A stretch of DNA of 64,000 nt from Brevibacillus panacihumi (GTDB lineage Bacteria > Bacillota > Bacilli > Brevibacillales > Brevibacillaceae). The translations under genes and the position numbers were made by a program. The stretch is taken from NCBI RefSeq assembly GCF_003710985.1, contig NZ_RHHT01000005.1, forward strand, positions 1 through 64,000. The letters are read 5' to 3'. Position 1 is the stretch's first letter, and every line of letters begins with the position of its first letter. Of the stretch, positions 8,555-16,729 are shown one piece after another. Below the pieces are notes generated by a model. It saw nothing but the letters and a program-made list of their open reading frames with translations. It had not been told where the DNA came from and did no database searches.

Positions 8555-8645
8555 TATTCTGACAACAAGCTCCAGCCACCCATTGTCAAATGCACAGCCA
8601 TGTAGTACATTTTATGATAAGCCTGAAGGCATGGTACGGACATAA

Positions 8646-8667
8646 GCCGATGATAAAATCGGTTTTT
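8646..8667 (+). terminator. Terminator of the spoVA operon
   Basis: CCGAT (8647-8651) pairs with ATCGG (8658-8662) followed by TTTTT. Short stem, so moderate confidence. Between here and lysA I see no further gene. Confidence 0.5.
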
Positions 8668-8798
8668 CAAACGAAATCGCTACGAAATAGGTGCAATTCA
8701 AGTTTTCTGGCGGTTGGCCGTTTACAATAGAAAAAGGCATGCGTGTGGCAATCTGGAATGGGTCCGGGTGACCAAGTTGGACTGGGGGAAACGGGTAA

Positions 8799-10121
8799 AT
8801 GTACTTACATGGGACAAGTAGAGTGAACGAGAAAGGCAATTTGGAGATTGGGGGATGTGATGTCACCCAATTGGCAGCTACCTACGGCACGCCGCTGTAT
8901 GTCTATGATGAAGCGCTGATTCGCAGCAAGTGCAGAGCGTATATTGATGCATTTCGCCAATCGGGATTCGCCTTTCAGGTAGCTTATGCGAGCAAGGCGT
9001 TTTGTACGATGGCTATGTGCAAGCTGGTGGAAGAAGAAGGCATGTCGTTGGACGTGGTCTCGGGCGGAGAACTGTATACAGCCTTGCAAGCAGGCTTTCC
9101 GGCAGAACGAATCCATTTTCATGGGAACAACAAATCCATTGAAGAAATCCATATGGCGCTGGACGCCAAAATTGGCTGCTTCGTAGTAGACAATTTTTAT
9201 GAATTGGTTACGCTGGATGAGATTGCACAGGAGCGGGAAGAAAAAGTGGCAGTCTTGCTGCGCGTGACTCCAGGGGTAGAAGCGCACACGCATGAATACA
9301 TTTCTACCGGACAAGTTGATTCCAAATTCGGTTTCGATGTACAGAACGGCCAGGCGTTGGAAGCGATCAAATACGCGCATGAGAGCAAGCAGCTCCACCT
9401 GCTCGGCGTCCACAGCCATATCGGATCGCAGATCTTTGAAGCAGAGGGCTTTATTGTTGCTATCAAGCGGTTGATCGAACTGTTGGAAGAGGCGAGAGAC
9501 CAGCATGGATTTATATCCGAGGTCCTCAATGTCGGCGGGGGCTTCGGCATCCGCTATGTGGAGAGCGATACGCCTCTTTCAGCAGAAACTTATATCAAGG
9601 CGATTACGGATACGGTCCGCGAAGAGATGGCCCAACGCCAGCTTCCATTGCCAGAGCTGTGGATCGAGCCCGGACGCAGTATCGTCGGAGATGCGGGAAC
9701 GACCTTATATCGCATCGGCTCCCACAAGCATATTCCGAATGTGCGCAAATACGTTGCGGTTGATGGAGGGATGACAGACAATCTGCGTCCTGCCCTCTAC
9801 CAGGCAGTATATGAAGCGGCGATTGCCAACAAAATGAACGCTCCTGCCACTGAGCAGGTGTCCATCGCAGGCAAATGCTGCGAATCCGGTGACATGCTGA
9901 TCTGGGACGTGATGCTTCCGGAAGCCGACGCAGGCGACATTCTGGCTGTTACCAGTACAGGTGCGTACGGTTATTCCATGTCCAATAACTACAATCGCAT
10001 TGCCCGTCCTGCTGTCGTGTTTGTAAAGGAAGGGGAGGCGGAACTGGTCGTCAAGCGGGAAACATATCAAGACGTCGTCAGCCACGACCTTTTGCCCAAG
10101 CGCGCGCAGCTGCAACGTTAA
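8799..10121 (+). CDS. lysA: Diaminopimelate decarboxylase
   Basis: PLP enzyme of 440 residues converting meso-diaminopimelate to L-lysine, the last step of lysine synthesis. The PLP-lysine motif YASKAF lies near residue 65, with HGNNKS, the glycine-rich NVGGGFGI and the substrate-site CESGD downstream. ATG 8799 follows GGGGGAAA. It follows spoVAF as in B. subtilis, where this arrangement links lysine and diaminopimelate metabolism with sporulation. A hairpin follows. Confidence 0.96.
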   Translation: MYLHGTSRVNEKGNLEIGGCDVTQLAATYGTPLYVYDEALIRSKCRAYIDAFRQSGFAFQVAYASKAFCTMAMCKLVEEEGMSLDVVSGGELYTALQAGFPAERIHFHGNNKSIEEIHMALDAKIGCFVVDNFYELVTLDEIAQEREEKVAVLLRVTPGVEAHTHEYISTGQVDSKFGFDVQNGQALEAIKYAHESKQLHLLGVHSHIGSQIFEAEGFIVAIKRLIELLEEARDQHGFISEVLNVGGGFGIRYVESDTPLSAETYIKAITDTVREEMAQRQLPLPELWIEPGRSIVGDAGTTLYRIGSHKHIPNVRKYVAVDGGMTDNLRPALYQAVYEAAIANKMNAPATEQVSIAGKCCESGDMLIWDVMLPEADAGDILAVTSTGAYGYSMSNNYNRIARPAVVFVKEGEAELVVKRETYQDVVSHDLLPKRAQLQR

Positions 10122-10143
10122 GAACGACATACGATGACATTGG

Positions 10144-10180
10144 ATGCCTCTGGAGTCTGAAAAGACGAATGAGGCATTTT
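10144..10180 (+). terminator. Terminator of lysA
   Basis: ATGCCTC (10144-10150) pairs with GAGGCAT, followed by TTTTC. The loop is about 20 bases. Confidence 0.55.
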
Positions 10181-10261
10181 CAAATTCCCGACAATTGGAC
10201 GAATGCGTCACTTGCATGATAGAATAGAATGGTTAACTTTATCAGGTCTGGAGGCTTACAT

Positions 10262-10690
10262 ATGAAAAAAGCGCTTATCACCATGGAGAATGGCAATCAA
10301 ATCGAGCTGGAGCTGTTTGATCAGGAAGCTCCTGGCACCGTTGGCAACTTTGAAAAACTGGCGAATGAGGGTTTCTACAACGGATTGTCCTTTCACCGTG
10401 TGATCCCTGGCTTCGTAGCGCAAGGCGGTTGCCCGCATGGTACCGGAACTGGCGGCCCTGGCTACACCATCAAATGCGAGACAAAAGGCAACCCGCACAA
10501 GCATCTCCGTGGCGCGCTTTCGATGGCGCACGCTGGAAAAGACACAGGCGGCAGCCAATTCTTTATCTGCTATGATTCCTTCCCGCATCTCGACGGAGTA
10601 CATACAGTGTTTGGCCGCGTGACCTCCGGCATGGAGCATGTGGATGCAATCAAACAAGGCGACAAAATGAGCACAGTAGTCGTATCGTAA
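10262..10690 (+). CDS. ppiB: Peptidyl-prolyl cis-trans isomerase, cyclophilin type
   Basis: Cytoplasmic cyclophilin of 142 residues that speeds prolyl isomerisation during folding. Core motifs [13 protein letters not shown] and GSQFFI are intact. An upstream GTG or ATG in the same frame is possible, but ATG 10262 follows GGAGG at seven bases and gives the normal N-terminus MKKALI. Single gene with its own terminator. Confidence 0.95.
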   Translation: MKKALITMENGNQIELELFDQEAPGTVGNFEKLANEGFYNGLSFHRVIPGFVAQGGCPHGTGTGGPGYTIKCETKGNPHKHLRGALSMAHAGKDTGGSQFFICYDSFPHLDGVHTVFGRVTSGMEHVDAIKQGDKMSTVVVS

Positions 10691-10702
10691 TTGTGACTTG
10701 TC

Positions 10703-10740
10703 AAAGACACTGGTGACACCGCGTCGCCAGTGTCTTTTTA
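10703..10740 (+). terminator. Terminator of ppiB
   Basis: AAAGACACTGG pairs with CCAGTGTCTTT, with an inner GAC/GTC pair and a T run. Strong intrinsic terminator. Confidence 0.85.
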
Positions 10741-10803
10741 AGGCTTGTAAGCCTATCTCCATGCTGTTATCTTAAAAGGTAGACGATTTTCGAGGAGGAG
10801 CCA

Positions 10804-11472
10804 ATGGATCTTTTTCACTTTGAGTGGGAGACAGTGCCGTTTCGCTTGATCGCGTTCGTAATTGCCTTCTCCCTTCATGAATACGCCCATGCTTTTGTCG
10901 CATGGAAGCTTGGTGACAACACAGCCAAGGATGAAGGGAGGCTTACTGTCAATCCGATCCCCCATATTGATCCGTTTGGGTTGATATTGATATTGTTCGG
11001 TCCGTTTGGCTGGGCCAAGCCTGTGCCAGTCAATCCGTTGAATTTCCGCGGCAACAAGCGCCTTGGGATGGTCTATGTTTCCGTTGCGGGGCCGTTGGTC
11101 AACCTGGTGCTGGGCATTTTGTTTGCTGTCATTTACCTCTATGTCCTCCAAGCGGGGATGCTCGCGGATACAAGTGACAAGTGGAATAACGCGATCAAAT
11201 TGACATTGGAATACAGTGTCATTATCAACGCCGCGCTGTTTGTCTTTAACCTGCTGCCTGTCCCTCCGCTCGATGGCTACAAAATCTTGCGCTTCCTTTC
11301 CCCCAGAGGGTGGGATCGGTTCTATTACAGCTACGAAATCTACGGACCCTGGATCTTGCTTTTGCTGATCTTTATTCCAGGTGTACGCTCGATCATATTT
11401 GGCATCCCGATGGCCTATGTCATCAATGGGGTGCAGGAGATTGCGTTCTCGATTTTACGTCCTTTCCTTTAA
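10804..11472 (+). CDS. Site-2 protease family zinc metalloprotease (M50, YwhC-like)
   Basis: Polytopic membrane protein of 222 residues with the zinc-binding HEYAH motif at residues 25-29 in the first membrane segment and the second zinc-ligand motif PPLDGY near residue 152. Such minimal S2P proteins cut membrane-embedded substrates; the substrate here is unknown. ATG 10804 follows GAGGAG. It is 18 bases upstream of scpA, so co-transcription with the chromosome-segregation genes is likely. Confidence 0.88.
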   Translation: MDLFHFEWETVPFRLIAFVIAFSLHEYAHAFVAWKLGDNTAKDEGRLTVNPIPHIDPFGLILILFGPFGWAKPVPVNPLNFRGNKRLGMVYVSVAGPLVNLVLGILFAVIYLYVLQAGMLADTSDKWNNAIKLTLEYSVIINAALFVFNLLPVPPLDGYKILRFLSPRGWDRFYYSYEIYGPWILLLLIFIPGVRSIIFGIPMAYVINGVQEIAFSILRPFL

Positions 11473-11490
11473 CAGAAACGAGGGGTTATC

Positions 11491-12261
11491 TTGGCATACA
11501 GCATCAAACTGGACTCCTTCGAGGGGCCGCTCGACCTGTTGCTTCATCTGATCGACAAGGCGGAAGTGGACATCTATGACATCCCTGTCGCGGAAATCAC
11601 CGAGCAGTATCTGGCGACGATCGATACCATGCACCAGATGCAGCTGGACGTGGCGAGTGAGTTTGTCGTCATGGCTGCGACGCTTCTATCTATCAAAAGC
11701 AGAATGCTTCTCCCGAAAAAAGAAGAGCAGGTCTTTCAGCCGTATCTGGATATGGATGTGGAAGAGGTGGACCCGAGAGAGGAACTGGTGCAGCGGCTTC
11801 TGGAGTACAAGCGCTACAAGCTCCTTGCCGAACAGCTTCGGGAGATGGAGAGCGGCCGCAGTCAGGTCTTTACCCGCCCAGCAGAGAATCTGACCCCGTA
11901 TATTCGAGAAGAAGAGAATACCGTGAAGGATGTTACGCTGTACGATCTCATTAGTGCGTTGGAGAAGATGGTAAAAAAAGCTAAAGATAAAGAGCAGCCA
12001 CTCACAAAAGTATCTCGGGACGAGGTTTCGATCAAGGACCGGATGCAGGAGATCCGTCAGTTTGTCCGGGTCGGCGGCGGAATGGTGCGCTTTTCACAGC
12101 TTTTCTCCAAAGAAGTGACGCGCTCGCAGATTGTTACGACCTTCCTCGCTCTCCTGGAACTGATGAAAGCCAAGGAGATTCAGTGCATTCAGAATCAGCT
12201 TTTTACAGATATCATGATATGCGAGAACAATACGAAAGGGGTCCCCACCGATGGACTATGA
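11491..12261 (+). CDS. scpA: Segregation and condensation protein A
   Basis: Kleisin of the SMC-ScpAB condensin, 256 residues, bridging the SMC heads in chromosome compaction. The N-terminal FEGPLDLLLHLI signature and the C-terminal winged helix are present. Start is TTG at 11491 after ACGAGGGG. The end overlaps the start of scpB by about ten bases. Confidence 0.95.
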   Translation: MAYSIKLDSFEGPLDLLLHLIDKAEVDIYDIPVAEITEQYLATIDTMHQMQLDVASEFVVMAATLLSIKSRMLLPKKEEQVFQPYLDMDVEEVDPREELVQRLLEYKRYKLLAEQLREMESGRSQVFTRPAENLTPYIREEENTVKDVTLYDLISALEKMVKKAKDKEQPLTKVSRDEVSIKDRMQEIRQFVRVGGGMVRFSQLFSKEVTRSQIVTTFLALLELMKAKEIQCIQNQLFTDIMICENNTKGVPTDGL

Positions 12262-12835
12262 CAAGCTGAAGGGTGTTATTGAGGGCTTGTTGTTCATCTC
12301 GGGCGATGAAGGCATCGCTGCCAAGGAGATTAGTGAAATCACCCAAGTGCCGGAAGATGAAATCATCGACCTGATTGAGGACATGAAAGCAGATTTTCGC
12401 CGTGCAGGCAGAGGCATCCAAATCGTTGAGGTGGCAAAAGCGTATCAATTGACTACTTTGCCGGAGCATGCCGAATACTTTGAACGGCTCGCCAGTTCTC
12501 CCAGCCAATCCACGTTGTCGCAAGCGGCGCTGGAGACATTGGCCATCATCGCCTACAAACAGCCGCTCACTCGTACGGAAATCGAGGAAATTCGCGGCGT
12601 GAAATGCGAGAAGGCCCTGAATACGCTCATCTCGAAGCAACTGATCCGTGAAGCAGGGAGGGCGGAAGGAATCGGCCGACCGATCCTGTATGCGACGACA
12701 AAAGATTTTCTGGAGCATTTTGGATTGCGTGAGCTGTCTGATTTGCCTCCGCCACCGGTCAATCTGGACATTGAAGAGGCCCGAATGGAGGCTTCCGCTT
12801 TGTTCGGAAAAGCAGATGAAACGAGAAACGACTAG
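12251..12835 (+). CDS. scpB: Segregation and condensation protein B
   Basis: Winged-helix dimer of 194 residues that binds the ScpA kleisin. Motifs IEGLLFISGDEG and YKQPLTRTEIEEIRG are characteristic. ATG 12251 overlaps the end of scpA, giving coupled synthesis of the complex partners. The gene ends about 100 bases before dacB. Confidence 0.95.
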   Translation: MDYDKLKGVIEGLLFISGDEGIAAKEISEITQVPEDEIIDLIEDMKADFRRAGRGIQIVEVAKAYQLTTLPEHAEYFERLASSPSQSTLSQAALETLAIIAYKQPLTRTEIEEIRGVKCEKALNTLISKQLIREAGRAEGIGRPILYATTKDFLEHFGLRELSDLPPPPVNLDIEEARMEASALFGKADETRND

Positions 12836-12852
12836 ATGCTGTTGACTTTTTC

Positions 12853-12883
12853 GTACTAACCCCTGACTCGTCCCCATATACAT
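12853..12883 (+). promoter_or_regulatory. Possible sigma-E type promoter of dacB-spmAB
   Basis: GTACTA at 12853-12858, a 16-base spacer and CATATACAT at 12875-12883 roughly match a sigma-E promoter (ATA, 16-18 bases, CATAcanT). B. subtilis dacB-spmA-spmB is sigma-E dependent. The -35 fit is weak. Confidence 0.4.
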
Positions 12884-12931
12884 GGTACAAACCTGTGCGA
12901 TCTGTACTTTGTTGGAATGGGGAGGATGTGG

Positions 12932-14107
12932 ATGAGGGTGCGGAAACGTGTATGCGGCGTACTCGTCGTTTTTCTTTTTATACAGCTCCTTTTGCTGCCT
13001 GTTGCGGAAGTCAAGGCAAATGCCGGACCTCCTAACATATCCGCCGAGAGCGCTGCTTTGATCGACGTGGCAAGCGGACGCATGCTCTATTCCAAAAATG
13101 GCGACAAGAAAATGCGGATTGCCAGTCTGACCAAAACCATGACGGCCATTGTGGCGATTGAAACGGGGCAGCTAAAGGAAGAGGTCACGGTTCCACCGGA
13201 GGCGGTAGGAGTGGAGGGCTCCTCGATCTATCTGAAAAAGAACGAGAAGCTGACGCTGGAGGAGCTGCTTTACGGCCTGATGCTGCGCTCGGGGAATGAC
13301 GCTGCTGTGGCCGTTGCGACACATGTCGGGGGATCGGTTCCGGGGTTTGTCTACCTGATGAATGAAAAGGCTGCTCTGATCGGGATGACGCATACCAATT
13401 TTACGAATCCACACGGTCTGGATGACAGCAACATGCATTACTCCACTGCCGAGGATATGGCCTTGCTGTCGGCATACGCTCTGCGAAATCCTACATTTCG
13501 GCAGATCGTCTCCACTAAGGTAAAGGACATCTCCTGGGAAGGGGAGGAGTACGACAGACGTCTTCTCAACAAGAACAAGCTGCTTCATTTGTACAACGGA
13601 GCGGATGGCGTAAAGACGGGATATACCAAACTCGCGAAGCGTTGTCTGGCTTCATCGGCGACCAGAGACGGCAGACAGCTGGCGGCGATTACATTGAACG
13701 CGCCTGATGACTGGAATGATTCTGCCCAGTTGCTGGATTGGGGCTTCCGTCATTTCGCCATGAAGGAATTCGTCCAGTACGGGGAAACCATTCAGCCAGA
13801 GCCTGCGATTACTGTGAAAGAAGGGGTCCAGCTCGTTGCCACGAATGCATTCCGCTACCCCCTCAAGCCTGAGGAAGTAGCAGATGTGAAAAAACGGATG
13901 GTAATGAGCGAATCGGTCGTGACCGAAAGAATGAACGGGCAGATAATCGGGTTCCTGCAATTTCATTTCCAGGATCAGATGATCGGGCAGGTTCCATTGA
14001 AGGTGCAGGTCGACACTCCGACATGGGCAAATACCAACCCGGTCACAAAAGCTGATTTTTGGCAGCAGTTCTGGAATCTGATGGCGGGAGGGTTGTTCCG
14101 TGCTTAA
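12932..14107 (+). CDS. dacB: D-alanyl-D-alanine carboxypeptidase, spore cortex type (DacB)
   Basis: Penicillin-binding protein of about 391 residues that lowers cross-linking in cortex peptidoglycan. A signal peptide spans about residues 1-28. Active-site motifs: SLTK at 65-68, SGN at 120-122, KTG at 228-230. In-frame ATGs at 12917 and 12926 precede or overlap the GGGGAGG, so 12932 is preferred. The second such enzyme in the window; its link to spmAB identifies it as the mother-cell DacB rather than the forespore DacF. Its stop overlaps the spmA start. Confidence 0.93.
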   Translation: MRVRKRVCGVLVVFLFIQLLLLPVAEVKANAGPPNISAESAALIDVASGRMLYSKNGDKKMRIASLTKTMTAIVAIETGQLKEEVTVPPEAVGVEGSSIYLKKNEKLTLEELLYGLMLRSGNDAAVAVATHVGGSVPGFVYLMNEKAALIGMTHTNFTNPHGLDDSNMHYSTAEDMALLSAYALRNPTFRQIVSTKVKDISWEGEEYDRRLLNKNKLLHLYNGADGVKTGYTKLAKRCLASSATRDGRQLAAITLNAPDDWNDSAQLLDWGFRHFAMKEFVQYGETIQPEPAITVKEGVQLVATNAFRYPLKPEEVADVKKRMVMSESVVTERMNGQIIGFLQFHFQDQMIGQVPLKVQVDTPTWANTNPVTKADFWQQFWNLMAGGLFRA

Positions 14108-14690
14108 TCTCATCTGGCTCGCGCTGATCGTGAGCAGCATTATCGTTGCGGCGGTCACTGGACGCATGGAGGCGATGAATCAGGCTGCATTCGCCGGTGC
14201 GAAGGCAGGGGTCACGGTTTGTTTCGGACTTCTCAGCGTATTGGCATTCTGGATGGGCATCATGCGGATCGCGGAAAAAGCGGGCTTAATGGAGCTTGTC
14301 GCCCGTGCGTTGTCTCCGGTCATCTCGCTGCTCTTTCCTGACATCCCGAAAGGACATCCGGCAATGGGCTATATCATGTCCAATATGAGCGCGAATCTGC
14401 TCGGGCTGGGGAATGCAGCTACACCGATGGGCCTGAAAGCGATGGAGGAACTGCAAAAATTAAATCCTGACAAGCAGCAGGCATCACCGGCGATGTGCAC
14501 ACTGCTGGCGATCAACACGGCGAGCATCACGCTCATCCCTACGACGATGATTGCGATTCGGATGCAATACGGATCGGTCAATCCAGTGGAAATTGTCGGG
14601 ACCACGCTGCTGTCCTCGTTTGCTGCGACGTTTGTCGCCATTGTGATTGACCGTTGGTACCGTTATCGCACGAACAGACGCTACAGGTAA
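14100..14690 (+). CDS. spmA: Spore maturation protein A
   Basis: Membrane protein of 196 residues with about four to five hydrophobic segments of the nucleoside-recognition (Gate) fold; MSANLLGLGNAATPMG is typical. In B. subtilis SpmA and SpmB are needed for full spore core dehydration. GTG start at 14100 lies inside dacB, so translation is coupled. Confidence 0.92.
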   Translation: MLNLIWLALIVSSIIVAAVTGRMEAMNQAAFAGAKAGVTVCFGLLSVLAFWMGIMRIAEKAGLMELVARALSPVISLLFPDIPKGHPAMGYIMSNMSANLLGLGNAATPMGLKAMEELQKLNPDKQQASPAMCTLLAINTASITLIPTTMIAIRMQYGSVNPVEIVGTTLLSSFAATFVAIVIDRWYRYRTNRRYR

Positions 14691-14702
14691 GGGGGGAGCC
14701 GC

Positions 14703-15236
14703 ATGTACCAATGGGTGTCCCTGATCTCGCTCTGGGCGATTCCCGTCATGATCGCGTTTGTCCTTTTGTACGGTTGGAAAAAGCGGGTTCCGGTCTACGA
14801 GACGTTTGTCGAGGGGGCGAAAGGCGGTTTTGGCACGACGATCCGGATATTGCCCCATCTGATCGCGATGATGGTAGCGGTGACGATGTTCCGTGAATCA
14901 GGGGCTTTGGGCTTGCTGCTCGGTTTGATCAAGCCAGTGCTCGACTTCCTCCATTTTCCTGAAGAGCTCCTGCCGCTCGCTCTCCTGCGCCCCTTGACGG
15001 GAACTGGCTCGCTCGCCATCGCGACCGATTTGATCGCGCAGTATGGTCCGGACTCTTTTTTGGGGCGTTTGGCTGCCACCATGCAAGGAAGCACGGATAC
15101 GACACTGTATGTCCTGACGGTATACTTCGGAGCGGTAGGGATACGAAATTCCTCGTATGCGCTGAAGGTGGGCCTGTGGTCCGATTTGGCGGGTGTCATC
15201 TTTTCGCTTCTCGTGGTTTACCTTGTATTTGGTTGA
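14703..15236 (+). CDS. spmB: Spore maturation protein B
   Basis: Membrane protein of 177 residues, paralogous to SpmA, with the Gate-domain motif LRPLTGTGSLAI. Start ATG follows AGGGGGGAGC. Third gene of dacB-spmA-spmB; a strong hairpin follows. Confidence 0.92.
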   Translation: MYQWVSLISLWAIPVMIAFVLLYGWKKRVPVYETFVEGAKGGFGTTIRILPHLIAMMVAVTMFRESGALGLLLGLIKPVLDFLHFPEELLPLALLRPLTGTGSLAIATDLIAQYGPDSFLGRLAATMQGSTDTTLYVLTVYFGAVGIRNSSYALKVGLWSDLAGVIFSLLVVYLVFG

Positions 15237-15249
15237 AAGAAAACGTTGT

Positions 15250-15290
15250 GGGAAAAACTTCCGAAGACAGGGGAAGTTTTTCCCTTTTTG
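15250..15290 (+). terminator. Terminator of dacB-spmAB
   Basis: GGGAAAAACTTCC (15250-15262) pairs perfectly with GGAAGTTTTTCCC (15272-15284), followed by TTTTTG. Confidence 0.85.
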
Positions 15291-15319
15291 TTGTCCACAC
15301 TGGTAAGAATGGGTATGAT
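15291..15319 (+). promoter_or_regulatory. Sigma-A promoter of rluB
   Basis: TTGTCC (15291-15296), 17-base spacer, TATGAT (15314-15319). It lies just after the spmB terminator and 21 bases before the rluB ATG. Confidence 0.5.
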
Positions 15320-15339
15320 GTTGGAGAGGTGATCCAAGA

Positions 15340-16077
15340 ATGGAACGTTTGCAAAAAGTATTGGCACATGCCGGAATCGCCTCTCGTCGCCATTGTGAAG
15401 AAATGATCATGCAAGGCAAAGTGCAGGTGAACGGCCAAGTCGTTCGTGAACTGGGGACAAAAGTGGATCCAGCTAAGGACAAAATTCTCGTGGAAGGGCG
15501 TCCGATTCGTACGGAGCAGCATGTCTATCTGATGCTGAACAAGCCCACCGGGGTCATTACGAGCGTCTCCGATCCCCGCGGCAGACGGGTTGTGACTGAT
15601 TTGCTCAAGGGCCTGAAGGAACGGGTATACCCGGTAGGCAGACTGGATTACAATACCTCCGGACTTTTGCTTTTGACCAATGATGGGGAGTTGGCGAACA
15701 AGCTCGCTCATCCCAGCTATGAGATCGACAAGGTGTACCGCGCATGGGTAAAGGGTGTACCTACAGCGGACAAGCTGGAAAAGCTCGCACGTGGAATCAT
15801 GCTGGAGGACGGGATGACTTCTCCGGGCGAAGCGAGACTTCTGAAGCGCGATCAAGGAAGGGCCTGGTTGGAGATTACCATTCACGAAGGGCGCAACAGG
15901 CAGGTGAGACGGATGTGCGAGGCGATTGGCCATCCGGTCCTTGAGCTGGAGCGCGTGCGGCTTGGATTTTTGACGCTGGAGGGACTTGCCACGGGTCAGT
16001 ATCGTCCTTTGACAAGCGAGGAGGTTTCGAGACTGAAGCAGGGGCTGGTGCAAAACCGCAAGCGAAGGGCGCGGTAA
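15340..16077 (+). CDS. rluB: 23S rRNA pseudouridine synthase RluB family
   Basis: RsuA/RluB-type pseudouridine synthase of 245 residues that modifies 23S rRNA near U2605 (E. coli numbering). An S4 domain occupies residues 1-60; the catalytic motif GRLDYNTSGLLLLTNDG holds the essential aspartate; the C-terminal GRNRQVRRM is conserved. Start follows GGAGAGG. In Bacillus the gene also sits between spmB and resA. Confidence 0.93.
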   Translation: MERLQKVLAHAGIASRRHCEEMIMQGKVQVNGQVVRELGTKVDPAKDKILVEGRPIRTEQHVYLMLNKPTGVITSVSDPRGRRVVTDLLKGLKERVYPVGRLDYNTSGLLLLTNDGELANKLAHPSYEIDKVYRAWVKGVPTADKLEKLARGIMLEDGMTSPGEARLLKRDQGRAWLEITIHEGRNRQVRRMCEAIGHPVLELERVRLGFLTLEGLATGQYRPLTSEEVSRLKQGLVQNRKRRAR

Positions 16078-16133
16078 AGGCATTCGTTCAAAATCTGTTC
16101 ATAAGTTATGCGCTGAATAAAATGAAGCAACGC

Positions 16134-16139
16134 TATAAT
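16134..16139 (+). promoter_or_regulatory. Candidate -10 box of resABC
   Basis: A consensus TATAAT lies about 54 bases before resA, without a convincing -35 box. A weak -35 is common where a response regulator helps; in B. subtilis ResD controls resA, and resD is encoded just downstream here. Inference only. Confidence 0.4.
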
Positions 16140-16192
16140 AGAGAGGTAGTAAGCGGTTTCGATATGAAAAGTAGTAGATGGGAGATCGGGCA

Positions 16193-16717
16193 ATGAACAA
16201 AAAGAATCGCATTTATGTACGCGTTGCCATTTTGGGACTGCTGCTGGTAGCGCTTGTTTTTGCTCTTTATTCCAGCTTCGTCAAGGACCCGAATGCTGTA
16301 AAGGTAGGGAGTACCGCTCCCAATTTTAGCTTGGAGCAATTGAATGGCCCGGATATGTCACTCAGTGATTTGAAGGGAAAAGGCGTCGTATTGAACTTTT
16401 GGGGCACCTGGTGTGAACCGTGCAAAGCGGAAATGCCGGCCTTGCAGCAGAAGTACGAGGCTCTCAAGGACAAGGGATTGGTTGTCGTAGGCGTAAATAT
16501 TGGCGAGGCACCCGTTACGGTTGAACCGTTTATCAAGCAATTGGGAGTCGATTTCCCGATTCTGCTGGATCGCAATTCGCAAATTACCAAGCTCTACCGG
16601 ATCGGACCAATTCCGACTACCTTTTTCGTTTCACCTGACGGAAAGGTGGAAGAAATTTTTATAGGTCAAATGAATGAAGCCATGATTGAGTCCAAAGTGG
16701 CGAAAATTTTGCCGTAA
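16193..16717 (+). CDS. resA: Thiol-disulfide oxidoreductase ResA
   Basis: Membrane-anchored thioredoxin-like protein of 174 residues that reduces apocytochrome c cysteines before haem attachment. An N-terminal membrane anchor spans residues 7-27; the active-site motif CEPC is at 74-77. An in-frame ATG at 16178 precedes GGAGAT, so ATG 16193 is chosen. First gene of resABC, 12 bases before resB. Confidence 0.94.
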   Translation: MNKKNRIYVRVAILGLLLVALVFALYSSFVKDPNAVKVGSTAPNFSLEQLNGPDMSLSDLKGKGVVLNFWGTWCEPCKAEMPALQQKYEALKDKGLVVVGVNIGEAPVTVEPFIKQLGVDFPILLDRNSQITKLYRIGPIPTTFFVSPDGKVEEIFIGQMNEAMIESKVAKILP

Positions 16718-16729
16718 GAGAGGATCGAT